A DNA stretch of 64,000 nucleotides from Candidatus Hydrogenedentota bacterium (GCA_013359265.1 JABWCD010000013.1:62001-126000); one strand, 5' to 3'; shown: positions 1-9,664, counted from the first letter of the stretch. Numbers and translations are program-made. Notes: generated by a model not told the origin, from the sequence alone.

Positions 1-1320
1 CGATCGGTTGCGGGAGACCAAGTGCTCTTCACGCAGATCAAGACGGACAAGACGGAGGCGTATCAAGGCGAGGCCATCACGCTCACAATGGAAGTATGGA
101 TACTCGAAGGCGCGCGCGTGCGGTACGAACCGACGGGATTTCCAGAACTGACGGGGTTCTATGCGCTTCCACGCGAGCCGGGACAGCCGGTGGAGCGCAT
201 AGCGTTGCGCGATGGGCGCCGTTACAAGGTCGTGACGTTTTCGCAGATTCTCTTTCCAACGTCGTCGGGCGAGTTGCGGGTGGGTCCGTGGACATGGAGC
301 TGCGAGATGGCGTATCGCGGCATCGCGCGAGGGCGGCAAGCTAAGACCGATCCATTTTCCATTTCCGTAAAACCGCTTCCGCCTCCTCCGAACGGATTTT
401 CGGGCAGCGTCGGCAAGTACGAAGTGGCGGCGTCCCTTTCGAGCAAGGCGACGGACGTGGGTGTTCCGGTCACGCTGACAGTGGGAATCGTGGGCGACGG
501 AAACCCCGACGCGATCGGGACCCCACGATTGCCGTCGATCGACGGGATATACGTCGACGAGCCGCAGCGTGTGAATCTGGCCACACAGGTGTCGGGGCCC
601 AACGGCCAGAATCTGCTGTACAAGCTGACTCCACAACGCGCCGGCGACATTCCGCTTCCCGCGCTGTCGTACGTCTACTTCGATCCCAAGAAGGCCGCTT
701 ATGAGACGGCAAAGACCGAGCCGTTGGTACTTCACGTCCGGTCTACGGCCAAGGCGGAAGAGCAGATCATCGCGGGTGCGGGCGGAACAGAAAACCCTGC
801 GCATTCGATCGGGGCCGACATACTCGAAATAGACACTGCGGCCGGTTCCCTGGGTCCGCGTGGCGATTTGGCCGTTCCGACCGCACTGGGCTACGTAACG
901 CCTGTGGCGGCCTACGCGGCGTTCGCGTTATTCCTTCGCCGCCAGCGGCGGTTCGCGACAGACCGCGCGTTTGCGCGCGCACACGGTGCGCTGCGGATTG
1001 GGACTGAGCGGCTCGCGGGAGCGCGGCGCGCGACAAACGCGGCAGACAGGCTATATCACGCGGTCACGGGTTACATCGCCGACCAATTCGACTTGCCGGA
1101 GACCGGAATGACCTCGGCGGAAGCGCACCTGCTGCTCGAAGCCCGCCGAGTCCCGTCCGAGGTCGCAGACGCGTTCACGCGCATCCTGAGAGCGTGCGAA
1201 CGCGCGCGGTATGCGGCCGCCGAGTTGTCCGCGGACGAGACCGACGCATTGATTCAAGGCGCCGAGTCGGCAATGCACAGGCTGAACGAGTTCCTTAGGC
1301 AAGGAGGGCGAACCGCGTGA
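1..1320 (+). CDS. batD: BatD-family protein, 5'-truncated by window edge
   Basis: The reading frame is open to base 1, so the true start lies upstream; GTG at 22 is only the first start-like codon. What remains is about 440 codons: a long beta-rich extracytoplasmic part of repeated Ig-like segments, one transmembrane helix around residues 280-305 counted from the codon at 22, and a helical cytoplasmic tail. This layout matches the BatD (oxygen tolerance) family, membrane partners of the MoxR/BatA/BatB system whose biochemical role is not settled. It overlaps the next gene by 4 bases (GTGA), and that gene is BatE-like, which supports the call. BatA and BatB would be expected just upstream, outside the window. 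Confidence 0.8.
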   Translation, partial: RSVAGDQVLFTQIKTDKTEAYQGEAITLTMEVWILEGARVRYEPTGFPELTGFYALPREPGQPVERIALRDGRRYKVVTFSQILFPTSSGELRVGPWTWSCEMAYRGIARGRQAKTDPFSISVKPLPPPPNGFSGSVGKYEVAASLSSKATDVGVPVTLTVGIVGDGNPDAIGTPRLPSIDGIYVDEPQRVNLATQVSGPNGQNLLYKLTPQRAGDIPLPALSYVYFDPKKAAYETAKTEPLVLHVRSTAKAEEQIIAGAGGTENPAHSIGADILEIDTAAGSLGPRGDLAVPTALGYVTPVAAYAAFALFLRRQRRFATDRAFARAHGALRIGTERLAGARRATNAADRLYHAVTGYIADQFDLPETGMTSAEAHLLLEARRVPSEVADAFTRILRACERARYAAAELSADETDALIQGAESAMHRLNEFLRQGGRTA

Positions 1321-2096
1321 CCGTACCGTTACTCGTTGCGATCGCGTTCGGAGCAACCAGCGCCTACGACGGTGCGTTTCAGCGCGGTAACGCTGCGTAC
1401 GAACAGGGTGACTACGCGACCGCGGTTTCCGCATACGAGCAACTCATAGCCGAGGACGTTGTCGAAGCGCCGATCTTCTACAACGTTGGAAACGCGTACT
1501 ACCGGATGGGCAGGTTGGGCGCAGCCATCGCAAATTACGAGCGCGCGCTCCATACGGAGCCGACGTACGAACCCGCGCGACGTAATCTCGAATTCTGCAT
1601 CGCGAGTACGAAGCACCAATGGGGCAGGCCGTTGCCCCCCGCATGGCAAGAGGGTCTCCTCATGTGGCACGACAATTGGAGCCCGCGGGCGGTGTACCGC
1701 TTGGCTATGCTATGCTGGTTGGCGCTTTGGATAGTGCTGGCGCTGCGCCTCTGGCGACCCAACGCACACTTGACGCGCGCCGCCATCGTGTTGGCGCTGG
1801 CGGCGGCGGCATTTGCCACGTCCGCGTATGTCAAGCACCATCCGCCGCCGCTGGCGGTGGCGTTGCGCGACGACACACCCGTTCGATTCGGGTTGGGCGA
1901 ATCGCAAAGCACGAGCTTTGCGCTGATGCCGGGCGACCGGGTCGTTATCGATTCCCGACGCGATGGCTGGGTCCGGGTGCGCAATGTCGATGGCGAGCGC
2001 GGCTGGGTCGAGGAGAGCGAACTGGCGATCGTGGGGCCGCCGTATCCGCGCCCGGAAACGACAACCGCGCCGGACCGCGGCCAAGGAGTTGAATGA
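1317..2096 (+). CDS. batE: BatE-like TPR and SH3 domain membrane protein
   Basis: A 259-residue protein. Residues about 18-90 form two TPR units (FQRGNAAYEQGDYATAVSAY and YNVGNAYYRMGRLGAAIANY). Two transmembrane helices follow at about 125-145 and 155-175, then a bacterial SH3 (SH3b) domain ending with a GERGWVEESEL signature. TPR plus SH3b next to BatD is the usual BatE arrangement. The GTG start overlaps the batD stop and has AGGAGG 9 bases upstream (about 1303-1308). Its last bases overlap the glnD start (ATGA), so the three genes are probably translationally coupled. The family is thought to act at the cell envelope; its mechanism is unknown. Confidence 0.75.
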   Translation: MTVPLLVAIAFGATSAYDGAFQRGNAAYEQGDYATAVSAYEQLIAEDVVEAPIFYNVGNAYYRMGRLGAAIANYERALHTEPTYEPARRNLEFCIASTKHQWGRPLPPAWQEGLLMWHDNWSPRAVYRLAMLCWLALWIVLALRLWRPNAHLTRAAIVLALAAAAFATSAYVKHHPPPLAVALRDDTPVRFGLGESQSTSFALMPGDRVVIDSRRDGWVRVRNVDGERGWVEESELAIVGPPYPRPETTTAPDRGQGVE

Positions 2097-4789
2097 ACCG
2101 GACCTTTGAAGAACTCGTTGCGATCGCCGAATCCCAGGACGCGGCGCACGGCGAACTGACACGGGACGAATGTCTGGTGGCAACGCGCGAGTTCGCAGCG
2201 AGAAGCCGCGGCGCGTTGCGGCAGGAGCATATTGAGGGCGCCTCCGGCAGCAACATTGTCCACCGCTTGTCGGACGTCGCCGACGAAGTGGTGCGCGGCA
2301 TTTACCACTTTGCGCTCGCGTCCCTCGGATTGCACCGCGCGGTGCATTCGCGCGTGGCGCTGTGCGCGTTGGGCGGCTACGGCCGCGGAGAGCTCAGTCC
2401 CTTCTCGGACCTCGACATTTCCCTGTTGTACGAGGGGCAACTGGACGAACATATCCGGGCGATAAACGGTTTTCTCATTCCGTTTTTTTGGGACAGCGGG
2501 TTTGTCGTTGGCTACTCGATCCACAGCATACAGGAAGCCAACGAACTGGCGTCGGACGACATACTGACCTTTACCCGTTTTCTCGAAAGTCGTCATCTTG
2601 CCGGCGACAGTATGGTATTCGCCCGGCTGAAGCTGCATATTCGCGAACTGCAGTCGGGGCCGCTTGCGGAGCGGTTTGTCGAGCAGAAAGTGCGCGACCG
2701 GTACGAGACGTTGAACGACGAGCATCAGGACCTTTACGCGCCGGAACCGAACATCAAGGAAAACGCCGGAGGGCTGCGCGATTTCCACACGGCGCTGTGG
2801 CTGCTGATGATGTCGTACGGGATTTCGACGCTGGACGAAGCGGTCGCGCAGGACATCATTACGCAGGACGAACACCTTTCGCTGATTGACGCGATCGACT
2901 TTATTTGGCGGATCCGGAACGAGATGCATTTTCGTTCGGGCCGCGCGGACGATCGCTTGACGTATGCGAACCAATCGCACCTGGCGGAGGCGTTCGCTTA
3001 CATGCCCGGCCCGAGCGTGCGCCGGTTTATGCAGGATTACTATACCGCCGCGGGCAAACTGCGCCGGTTCATGCGGCTGGCGGCGCGCGCGTGCAGTCCG
3101 AATTCGAACATCAATCTGCCCGATTCCGGGATGCCGATTGCGCAAGACTACGTGACGGAGAACGGTGAACTCTACGTCGGCGTGGGCGATAACCGGTGGT
3201 TCACGCACAGCCCGACGCGGATCATGGAAGTGTTTTGGGTGTGTGCGCGGCACAAGGCGCCGTTGAGCCACAGCGTCGAGCGGATGATTACGGCGAGCCT
3301 TGGCTTGATTAACGATGCGTTTCGCGAGAGCGACGTCGTCCGGCGTTTTTTTCTGGCGATCTGCAATCACCCGTTGCAGGCCGGCCATTCGTTACGGCAG
3401 GCCGCGTCGCTCGGCGTGCTGGGCCGTTACATCCCCGAGTTCGCGGATGTAGACAACGTCATTCGCTACGAGGACTTTCATTCGTTCCCCGTGGGTGAGC
3501 ACACGCTGCGCGCGATTGAGGCGCTTGCCAATCTGGACAGGGTGCCCGGCGCCGTAGGGCGGTGCCTGCGCGAGGCGCTGGAGAACCTCTCCGACCCTTA
3601 TATTCTGGTCCTGGCCATACTCTTTCACGATCTGGGCAAGGTACAGGGCGATGTGCACGTCGAGGAAAGCGTGAAACTCACGCGGCAGATTTGCGAACGC
3701 ATCGGAATGGACGAAGGGGACACGGAACGGATTTCGTTTTTGGTGCAACACCACATCCTGATGACCACCATCAGCCAATACCGCGACATCGACGACGAGG
3801 ACATCGTCGAGAGTTTCGCGAATACGATGCAGAACGAATACCGGCTGCGCGCGCTTTTCCTGCTGTCGTATGCCGATTTGTCGGCGGTGGCGCCGGGTGT
3901 ATGGAACGAGTGGAAGGGCGCCTTGCTCCTTCAACTGTATCTGCGCGCGGTGAAACGGCTGATGGGCCGGGCCGAGACCTCCGGCGAGGAGTATTGGAAA
4001 TCAACGAAGGCCGACGAAGTCCGGGACGCGGCGACGCCGGAGTTGCGACCGCACGTCGCCGAGCATCTGCAATACCTGAGCCAACGCTACTTCGTCGCGT
4101 TTCAGGCCGAACAAATCGCGGAACATATGGCGTGCATTGCGGAAGCCGAACAGCGAGGTCTGGCGATTCGGTGCGCGACGAATTCGGTGACGCACAAGAG
4201 CGAGATCGTGATCTGCACGCGGGACCGCCACGCCCTGTTTTCAATGATTGCCGGATGCTTTTCGTCGCAGTTGATCGATATCAGCGGCGCGGCGCTGTTC
4301 ACGCGCCAGGACGGTTGGGTGATCGACTGGTTTTCGGTGGCCGACGCGCGCACGCTGCGCCCGCTTACACCGGCCATGCAACACAAGCTGGAAGAAGTGC
4401 TGCACGCTGTACTAATCGAGGGCGAGGACGTGCAGGAACACGTGGATCGGGGAATGCGGCGGCTCTTCGCGTTGTTGCAGCCTCGAGCGGCGGTCCCGAC
4501 GCGCGTGGTATTCGACAATCAGTCCTCGAAGTATCATACTGTTGTGGACATCGAAACGGGTGACCGTACGGGCCTGCTGTACGACATTACCCGGGTGATG
4601 AGCGAGCTTGGGCTGGACATTTCCACGGCGCGCATCGTGACAGATGTACAGCGCGTGCGCGACTCGTTTTACATCACCAAGGACGGTTGCAAGGTAGAAG
4701 ACGAAGAGACATTGGCGGCCATTCGCGAGGCGATGCACCATGCCATTCACCCGCGGGCCGTTGCCGAGACCAAAGGAGGTAAAGTATGA
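2093..4789 (+). CDS. glnD: Bifunctional uridylyltransferase/uridylyl-removing enzyme GlnD
   Basis: GlnD senses glutamine and adds or removes UMP on PII proteins, controlling nitrogen assimilation. The 898 residues hold the full family architecture. A nucleotidyltransferase domain carries GGYGRGELSPFSDLD, with the metal-binding pair D106 and D108. It is followed by the helical domain, an HD phosphohydrolase domain (FHDLGKVQGDVH, then LVQHHILM and RDIDDEDIV) and two C-terminal ACT domains that bind glutamine (one begins near FSMIAGCFSS, the last near DRTGLLYDITRVM). The start overlaps the batE stop and has AAGGAG just upstream. The HD motif differs slightly from the usual HDIGKGRGGDHS, but the histidine-aspartate pair and the later histidine are kept. 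No PII or glutamine synthetase gene lies in this window. Confidence 0.95.
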   Translation: MNRTFEELVAIAESQDAAHGELTRDECLVATREFAARSRGALRQEHIEGASGSNIVHRLSDVADEVVRGIYHFALASLGLHRAVHSRVALCALGGYGRGELSPFSDLDISLLYEGQLDEHIRAINGFLIPFFWDSGFVVGYSIHSIQEANELASDDILTFTRFLESRHLAGDSMVFARLKLHIRELQSGPLAERFVEQKVRDRYETLNDEHQDLYAPEPNIKENAGGLRDFHTALWLLMMSYGISTLDEAVAQDIITQDEHLSLIDAIDFIWRIRNEMHFRSGRADDRLTYANQSHLAEAFAYMPGPSVRRFMQDYYTAAGKLRRFMRLAARACSPNSNINLPDSGMPIAQDYVTENGELYVGVGDNRWFTHSPTRIMEVFWVCARHKAPLSHSVERMITASLGLINDAFRESDVVRRFFLAICNHPLQAGHSLRQAASLGVLGRYIPEFADVDNVIRYEDFHSFPVGEHTLRAIEALANLDRVPGAVGRCLREALENLSDPYILVLAILFHDLGKVQGDVHVEESVKLTRQICERIGMDEGDTERISFLVQHHILMTTISQYRDIDDEDIVESFANTMQNEYRLRALFLLSYADLSAVAPGVWNEWKGALLLQLYLRAVKRLMGRAETSGEEYWKSTKADEVRDAATPELRPHVAEHLQYLSQRYFVAFQAEQIAEHMACIAEAEQRGLAIRCATNSVTHKSEIVICTRDRHALFSMIAGCFSSQLIDISGAALFTRQDGWVIDWFSVADARTLRPLTPAMQHKLEEVLHAVLIEGEDVQEHVDRGMRRLFALLQPRAAVPTRVVFDNQSSKYHTVVDIETGDRTGLLYDITRVMSELGLDISTARIVTDVQRVRDSFYITKDGCKVEDEETLAAIREAMHHAIHPRAVAETKGGKV

Positions 4790-6252
4790 CCAGTACCCCA
4801 CGAGCCATCTTCCACGTCGTGCTGGCGACACTGCTGTGCGCGGGCGCCGCGCAGGCGATCACGCCGATGTTGCGCGAGTTGGAAGATGCGTTCATCCGCA
4901 TAGGCGAGCAAGTGCGCCCCGCCGTTGTGAACGTCGAGTCCGAGCAGGAAGAAGAAGAGGCCCCGGCCCAAGGCCCGCGCGCGCCGGGGCTCGAGGACTT
5001 CTTCAAGTACTACGGCATTCCCATGCCGGACCCGGAAGACCCGCGCATGCAGCGCAGACCGGTCGCATCCGGTTCTGGCTTCGTGTTCGACAAGGCCGGG
5101 CACATCATCACGAACAATCACGTCATCGACGGGGCCAAGTCGATAAAAGTGCGTTTCTTTGACGGCAAGGAATACGCGGCCGACGTCGTCGGCAGGGATG
5201 CCGATACGGACATCGCCGTGATCAAACTTAAGAATGCCCCGGCGGACTTGCACGTCGCGGAATTGGCGAATTCCGATGAGGTGAAGGTTGGCCAATTCGC
5301 GATCGCGCTGGGAAGCCCGCGCGGCCTCGAGGGATCGCTCTCGTTCGGGCACGTGAGCGCGCTCGGCCGAGACGAATTGCGGCTACCAATCACGCTGCGC
5401 TTCCAGAACTTCATCCAAACGGACGCCGCGATCAATTTTGGGAACAGCGGCGGCCCGTTGGTGGACATCGACGGCAGGGTGATCGGCATGAATACGGCCA
5501 TCGATGCGGTAGGCGAGTCGCTGGGCTTTGCCATCCCAATTAACATGGTAAAGGAAGTCGCGCCACAGCTCATCGCCAGCGGAAAGGTGACGCGCGGATT
5601 CCTGGGCGTAATCGGCATCATGGACATCAAGGATATTGTCACGGGCACAACCACTGCCGAAGAGTTTGCCGAGGCAATTGGGCTTCCCGACACGGCTGGC
5701 GCGTACGTAAACGGCGGCGCGATTCCGGACTCGCCGGCGGAGAAGGCAGGGATAAAGAAGGACGACGTTATCCGGAAGATCAACGGCGATCCCATTGTAA
5801 GCGCGCAGGACTTGGTCAAGAAAGTCTCCGCAATGTCTCCGGGCACGAGCGTGAAGCTGGATGTCTGGCGCGAGAAGGCGCCCACGGAAATACAACTCAC
5901 GCTGGCGGAATACCCGGGCGACGCGCGAAAGGCGGCGCTGGGCAAGGCGTTCCTCGGCATGCGTGTGCAGCCGCTCACGCCCGAACTGAAGAAGCGGGCC
6001 GGACTTGCGGAAGACCTTGAAGGCATGGTGGTCATGGACGTCGAAAAGAATTCGCCCGCGTACGATGCGGAAATCATGCAGGGCGACATCATTACCGAGG
6101 TGCAACAAAACCCGGTGAAGACGATGGATGAGTTCCGTGCATTGCTCGATGAGCATGCGAAGCCAGGTAAGAGCGTGCTATTTCGCGTCCAGAAACAAGG
6201 CGGCGACACGCTTCCTATCCTTGTCAAGGTGCCGGAAGCGGGCGCGCAGTAA
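4786..6252 (+). CDS. degP: Periplasmic serine protease of the Do/HtrA family
   Basis: A 488-residue trypsin-like protease and chaperone of envelope quality control. A signal peptide covers about residues 1-24. The catalytic triad is visible as H112 (TNNHVIDG), D142 (DADTDIAVIK) and S221 (NFGNSGGPL). Two PDZ domains follow, at about 270-370 and 385-480. The ATG overlaps the glnD stop (ATGA), with a strong GGAGGT site 6 bases upstream inside the glnD end. The acidic EQEEEE stretch near residues 53-58 and the loop after it form the LA-loop region. It is the last gene of the batD-batE-glnD-degP operon. DegP or DegQ naming cannot be decided from sequence alone. Confidence 0.93.
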   Translation: MTSTPRAIFHVVLATLLCAGAAQAITPMLRELEDAFIRIGEQVRPAVVNVESEQEEEEAPAQGPRAPGLEDFFKYYGIPMPDPEDPRMQRRPVASGSGFVFDKAGHIITNNHVIDGAKSIKVRFFDGKEYAADVVGRDADTDIAVIKLKNAPADLHVAELANSDEVKVGQFAIALGSPRGLEGSLSFGHVSALGRDELRLPITLRFQNFIQTDAAINFGNSGGPLVDIDGRVIGMNTAIDAVGESLGFAIPINMVKEVAPQLIASGKVTRGFLGVIGIMDIKDIVTGTTTAEEFAEAIGLPDTAGAYVNGGAIPDSPAEKAGIKKDDVIRKINGDPIVSAQDLVKKVSAMSPGTSVKLDVWREKAPTEIQLTLAEYPGDARKAALGKAFLGMRVQPLTPELKKRAGLAEDLEGMVVMDVEKNSPAYDAEIMQGDIITEVQQNPVKTMDEFRALLDEHAKPGKSVLFRVQKQGGDTLPILVKVPEAGAQ

Positions 6253-6263
6253 TGATTGACGAC

Positions 6264-6306
6264 GCGCGGGCCGGGCGCGGCGAGCCCGTCCCGCGCGCTG
6301 CTTTTT
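6264..6306 (+). terminator. Intrinsic terminator after degP
   Basis: Arms GCGCGGG (6264-6270) and CCCGCGC (6290-6296) enclose a second stem CGGGC/GCCCG. A CTTTTT tract follows at 6301-6306. It lies 11 bases after the degP stop and should end the four-gene operon. Confidence 0.8.
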
Positions 6307-6325
6307 ACCGAGGCGGTGAGTCGAT

Positions 6326-6778
6326 GTGAATATTTCCGCAAGTGACCACGAACGCCCACGCAGCGCCGGCACTGTGCGAATAAATGCATTGTTCCTTGCG
6401 CTGGGCTGCGCGGGCGTGCTTGCGATGTCCATTGCACTTTCTCCGGACCCGCGAGGGTTCGGAACGCATGAGCAATTGGGGTTGCCCCCATGCATCTCCA
6501 CCAACTTTATCGGCGTACCGTGTCCCCTGTGCGGCATGACGACATCGTTCTCGCTCATGGCGCACGCGCGTCCGGTTGAAGCGTTCAACGCACAACCCGC
6601 GGGCGTGGTCTTCTTCGTGATCTGTGCGCTTGCACTGGCAGGCGCTCTCACTGCGGCCATACTTGGGTTCACCCCCCGATGGGTTGGATACCTGGTCCGC
6701 GCGAAATGGATCGGCAGTGTCACCATCGCTCTGATGCTGGGTGCGTGGGCGTACAAACTGGTCTCCTACGTGCGTTGA
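6326..6778 (+). CDS. DUF2752 family membrane protein
   Basis: A 150-residue protein with a GTG start, containing the DUF2752 signature: an early cysteine (LPPCIS), then GVPCPLCGMTTSF, then a conserved A-R-P segment. About three hydrophobic helices are predicted (about residues 25-45, 90-115 and 128-146). The family is widespread in bacteria and has no firm function; the cysteines sit at the membrane face. The gene lies between the degP terminator and the promoter of the ABC exporter, so it may be a single-gene unit. The ribosome site is weak (GAGG about 11 bases upstream) and the start is less certain than the family call. Confidence 0.8.
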   Translation: MNISASDHERPRSAGTVRINALFLALGCAGVLAMSIALSPDPRGFGTHEQLGLPPCISTNFIGVPCPLCGMTTSFSLMAHARPVEAFNAQPAGVVFFVICALALAGALTAAILGFTPRWVGYLVRAKWIGSVTIALMLGAWAYKLVSYVR

Positions 6779-6791
6779 GGTCGGTCCCGCA

Positions 6792-6820
6792 TTGAGGGGC
6801 CTCGCGCCCTGTGGTACGAT
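6792..6820 (+). promoter_or_regulatory. Sigma-70-like promoter for the ABC exporter
   Basis: TTGAGG at 6792-6797 and TACGAT at 6815-6820 are separated by exactly 17 bases. Transcription would begin near 6827, about 29 bases before the ATG at 6856. Confidence 0.5.
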
Positions 6821-6855
6821 CTGCCGCATGTTTCCCACCAACGCCCGGATAACCC

Positions 6856-8880
6856 ATGTACGGTATTGACGAAAACACGAATTACGAAGAACGGAACGTC
6901 GCGAAGCCCAAGGGCGACTCGTGGAGCATCTATAAGCGCCTGCTCGGTTACGTCCTCGAATACAAGGCGCGCCTTGCGCTTTCGGTCGTGCTGGCTTTTT
7001 TCGTGGCGCTTTCGTTGGGGGGCATCGTCGTATTTGCGGGTAGCGTTGTGACCTACACGTTTAGCTCTCCCGGCGAAGCGGCGAAACAGTTGGCGGACGA
7101 TACCGCAAGCATTAATGCCCGCGTCGAAGACATGCGGGCAATCGTCGGCTGGGCGCCGAGCAACCTCGACCAAATGCTTCGCGACGCCGTAGGGTTTCTC
7201 CGCGAGGAGGGCAGGCAAACGCGGGCGATGGTTTGGCTTTGCACCATCGTCATCCTTCTCGCGCTAATCGGCGGCTTGTCGCGATTCGGCCAGGAATACC
7301 TATGCGCGTCCATTGCGACGTTTATCACGGTACGGCTCGGGCTGGAAATGTTCGACAACATCATTCGCCTGCCGATTCGGTTCTTCGAGAAGCACACTTC
7401 CGGCGAAATCATCGCGCGCATGACCAATGACTGCTTCACGGCGGGACGCGGACTGACGGCGGTATTCATGAAGTTGTTCCGCGAACCCTTCAAGGCGATA
7501 GTCTTTTTCACGATCGCCTTTAGCGCCCACGCGCCACTCACCATCATCGGTCTGGGGGTGCTGCCGCCGGTCGTGCTCATCATGATCAAGATTGGCCAAA
7601 AAGTGCGCAAGAGCATGCGCCGCACGTTGGAACGCATCGCGGGATTGCAGACGGTATCCAAGGAAAGTGTGGCGGGGATCAGCATCATCAAAGGGTTCCT
7701 GATGGAAGACTTCGTGCGCTCGCTCGTGCGCAGGGAGTACGCAAAACTCCAACGCCAAGGCCTGAAGATGATGCGGGCCGATGCCGCGATTGGCCCCCTG
7801 ACCGAGTTTGTGATGACGCTTGGCTTCGTTGTGTTCATTGTGATCAGCGTTTACGAAGTGACCAAGCCGAATCCTTCGCTCCGGGTGGACGACCTGTTGA
7901 AACTGTATCTATCGCTGGCAATGATGCTGGACCCCGTGCGCAAACTGACCGCAGTCAACAATGCGGTCCAAACGAGTGTGGCCAGCGCCGAGCGCGTATT
8001 CGAGTTTATCGATCTTAAACCGGACATTGTCGATGCGCCGGATGCAGTCACTTTGAAGCCGTTGCGCGAAATCATTCGGTTTGAGGATGTCCACTTTTCC
8101 TATGATGGCAAGACGGAAGTTCTGCGGGGTGTAACGTTTGACGTCAAGAAGGGCGAAATGATTGCGATCGTGGGCTTCAGCGGCGCCGGCAAGAGCACGC
8201 TGGCGAAGTTGGTTCCGCGATTCTACGACGTTACCGGGGGCAGCATTTCGATCGATGGCGTCGACATTCGCAAGGCGACGCAATCGAGCCTTCGCGCGCA
8301 AATCAGCATCGTCACGCAAGACACGATTCTATTCAATGCGTCGGTGCGCGAGAACATTGCTGCGGGTAATGACTCGTACAGCGACGATCGGATCAAACAA
8401 GCCGTCAAGGCCGCGCATGCCACCGAGTTTGTGGAGAAGCTTTACCGGCAGTACGAGACAGTCATCGGCGAGTCGGGCGGTTCGCTTTCCGGCGGGCAGC
8501 GGCAGCGCCTTGCGATTGCCCGCGCCCTGATCAAAGACCCGGCGATCCTCATTCTCGATGAAGCGACGTCGAGCCTTGACATGGAAAGCGAGCGCGCTAT
8601 CCAGAAAGCAATCGAGGAGTTTGTGGTGGGGCGCACGTCCATCGTAATTGCCCACCGCCTCTCGACTGTGCAGCGGGCGGACCGCATTCTCGTGCTGGAC
8701 CAGGGCCGGGTTGTCGAGCAAGGCAAACACGAAGAACTCTTGCAGCGCCCCGATAGTCTGTACAGAACACGGCTCTACGGAGCCGAAATAGCACCTGCTG
8801 CCGAGGAGGAGGCGTCCGCGGGCAACAATGGCAGCGATACGGCCGCCGCACTCCCTTCGCGAGAAGACGCCGTTTACTGA
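6856..8880 (+). CDS. ABC exporter, fused permease and ATPase (MsbA/lipid-type)
   Basis: A 674-residue half-transporter. An N-terminal six-helix exporter domain (about 30-370) is followed by a nucleotide-binding domain with Walker A GFSGAGKSTL, signature LSGGQRQRLAIARAL, Walker B ILILDEATSSLD and H-loop IAHRLST. It should act as a homodimer exporting a lipid or hydrophobic substrate; the substrate cannot be read from sequence. Between helices 1 and 2 there is an unusually long loop of about 60 residues (about 70-130), larger than in MsbA, which would face the periplasm. A promoter at 6792-6820 precedes it. The C-terminal 25 residues are low-complexity and acidic. Confidence 0.9.
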   Translation: MYGIDENTNYEERNVAKPKGDSWSIYKRLLGYVLEYKARLALSVVLAFFVALSLGGIVVFAGSVVTYTFSSPGEAAKQLADDTASINARVEDMRAIVGWAPSNLDQMLRDAVGFLREEGRQTRAMVWLCTIVILLALIGGLSRFGQEYLCASIATFITVRLGLEMFDNIIRLPIRFFEKHTSGEIIARMTNDCFTAGRGLTAVFMKLFREPFKAIVFFTIAFSAHAPLTIIGLGVLPPVVLIMIKIGQKVRKSMRRTLERIAGLQTVSKESVAGISIIKGFLMEDFVRSLVRREYAKLQRQGLKMMRADAAIGPLTEFVMTLGFVVFIVISVYEVTKPNPSLRVDDLLKLYLSLAMMLDPVRKLTAVNNAVQTSVASAERVFEFIDLKPDIVDAPDAVTLKPLREIIRFEDVHFSYDGKTEVLRGVTFDVKKGEMIAIVGFSGAGKSTLAKLVPRFYDVTGGSISIDGVDIRKATQSSLRAQISIVTQDTILFNASVRENIAAGNDSYSDDRIKQAVKAAHATEFVEKLYRQYETVIGESGGSLSGGQRQRLAIARALIKDPAILILDEATSSLDMESERAIQKAIEEFVVGRTSIVIAHRLSTVQRADRILVLDQGRVVEQGKHEELLQRPDSLYRTRLYGAEIAPAAEEEASAGNNGSDTAAALPSREDAVY

Positions 8881-8931
8881 GACGTGATCCCTCGACGCTG
8901 CAAAGGTGTGAACGAGCGAAAGGAACGGTGC

Positions 8932-9654
8932 TTGAACATTGCGAGCACTGGGTACAGGAAGCGGCTCAGTCCGAGGAACCGACGTCTGTTTTTCGCCTTG
9001 GGAATTCTGGCCGGACTCGCCTCGTGCGGTGACAATGCAGCAACAGATCGCCCACCTGCGCCGGAACCGTTGCAGACTACCAGCGCGCCGGTAATTGCCA
9101 CGAAGCGAGATGTGTTAGTGCAGGTAAGAGTCGTCGATATGGACGGCAGACCGGTGGCGAACATGCTTCCCATTGCAACGAAGCAGGCGAACGCGTTTGA
9201 CACGCCCGTTGCGCAGGGCGAATTGACTGGTACGGACGGATCGGGTGTTTTGCACGTACCAAGCGACCAATACGTCTACGTCCGTGCGTGGGACCCGGCC
9301 AAACAGTGGTTTGCGAACAACTACTATGACGTGTTGCCGGGAAACCAAGCGCCGGACGAAGCACTGATCGTTACGATGCTTCCCGGCGCGACGCTCGACG
9401 TCGAGGTCATGAATGCCGATGGCGCTCCGGTGGGCGCGCAACCGGTCGGCATGATGATGAGCCATCCGGTGCACGGTCCCTGGTGGCCTTCGGAAACGTC
9501 AACCGACGAACAGGGACGCGCGAAGTTCGGACCCATTCCACCGGGGAGATATGCCATCACCATTGAAACGCGCGACCACAAAAGTGTCGATCTCGTCGAG
9601 CAGGTGTTACTGCCTGGGAAGACTACCCACGCGGGCCCCGTGACGCTGCGGTAG
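8932..9654 (+). CDS. Lipoprotein with carboxypeptidase-regulatory-like beta domains
   Basis: The frame is open from GTG 8884. TTG at 8932 is preferred because AAAGGA sits 7 bases upstream (8919-8924) and the product then starts with a short basic stretch and a lipoprotein signal ending LAGLASC, with C as the lipidated residue. The mature part has two beta-sandwich repeats of the carboxypeptidase-regulatory/transthyretin-like type, seen as VRVVDMDGRPVANML and VEVMNADGAPVGAQP, the second closing with FGPIPPGRYAITI. Such domains usually mediate surface binding or stability; no catalytic site is visible. It starts 51 bases after the ABC exporter and ends 10 bases before the next secreted protein, so co-transcription is possible. 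Confidence 0.65.
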   Translation: MNIASTGYRKRLSPRNRRLFFALGILAGLASCGDNAATDRPPAPEPLQTTSAPVIATKRDVLVQVRVVDMDGRPVANMLPIATKQANAFDTPVAQGELTGTDGSGVLHVPSDQYVYVRAWDPAKQWFANNYYDVLPGNQAPDEALIVTMLPGATLDVEVMNADGAPVGAQPVGMMMSHPVHGPWWPSETSTDEQGRAKFGPIPPGRYAITIETRDHKSVDLVEQVLLPGKTTHAGPVTLR

Positions 9655-9664
9655 CCCTTAGCCG

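Noticed and set aside
1535-3388. Long minus-strand open frame opposite batE and glnD (617 codons)
   Set aside because: It is antisense to two clearly conserved genes, is rich in Arg, His and Val without motifs, and has no ribosome site; it is a high-GC shadow frame.
5118-6491. Long minus-strand open frame opposite degP
   Set aside because: DegP motifs on the plus strand are intact, and this frame gives a low-complexity serine-rich product with no family features.
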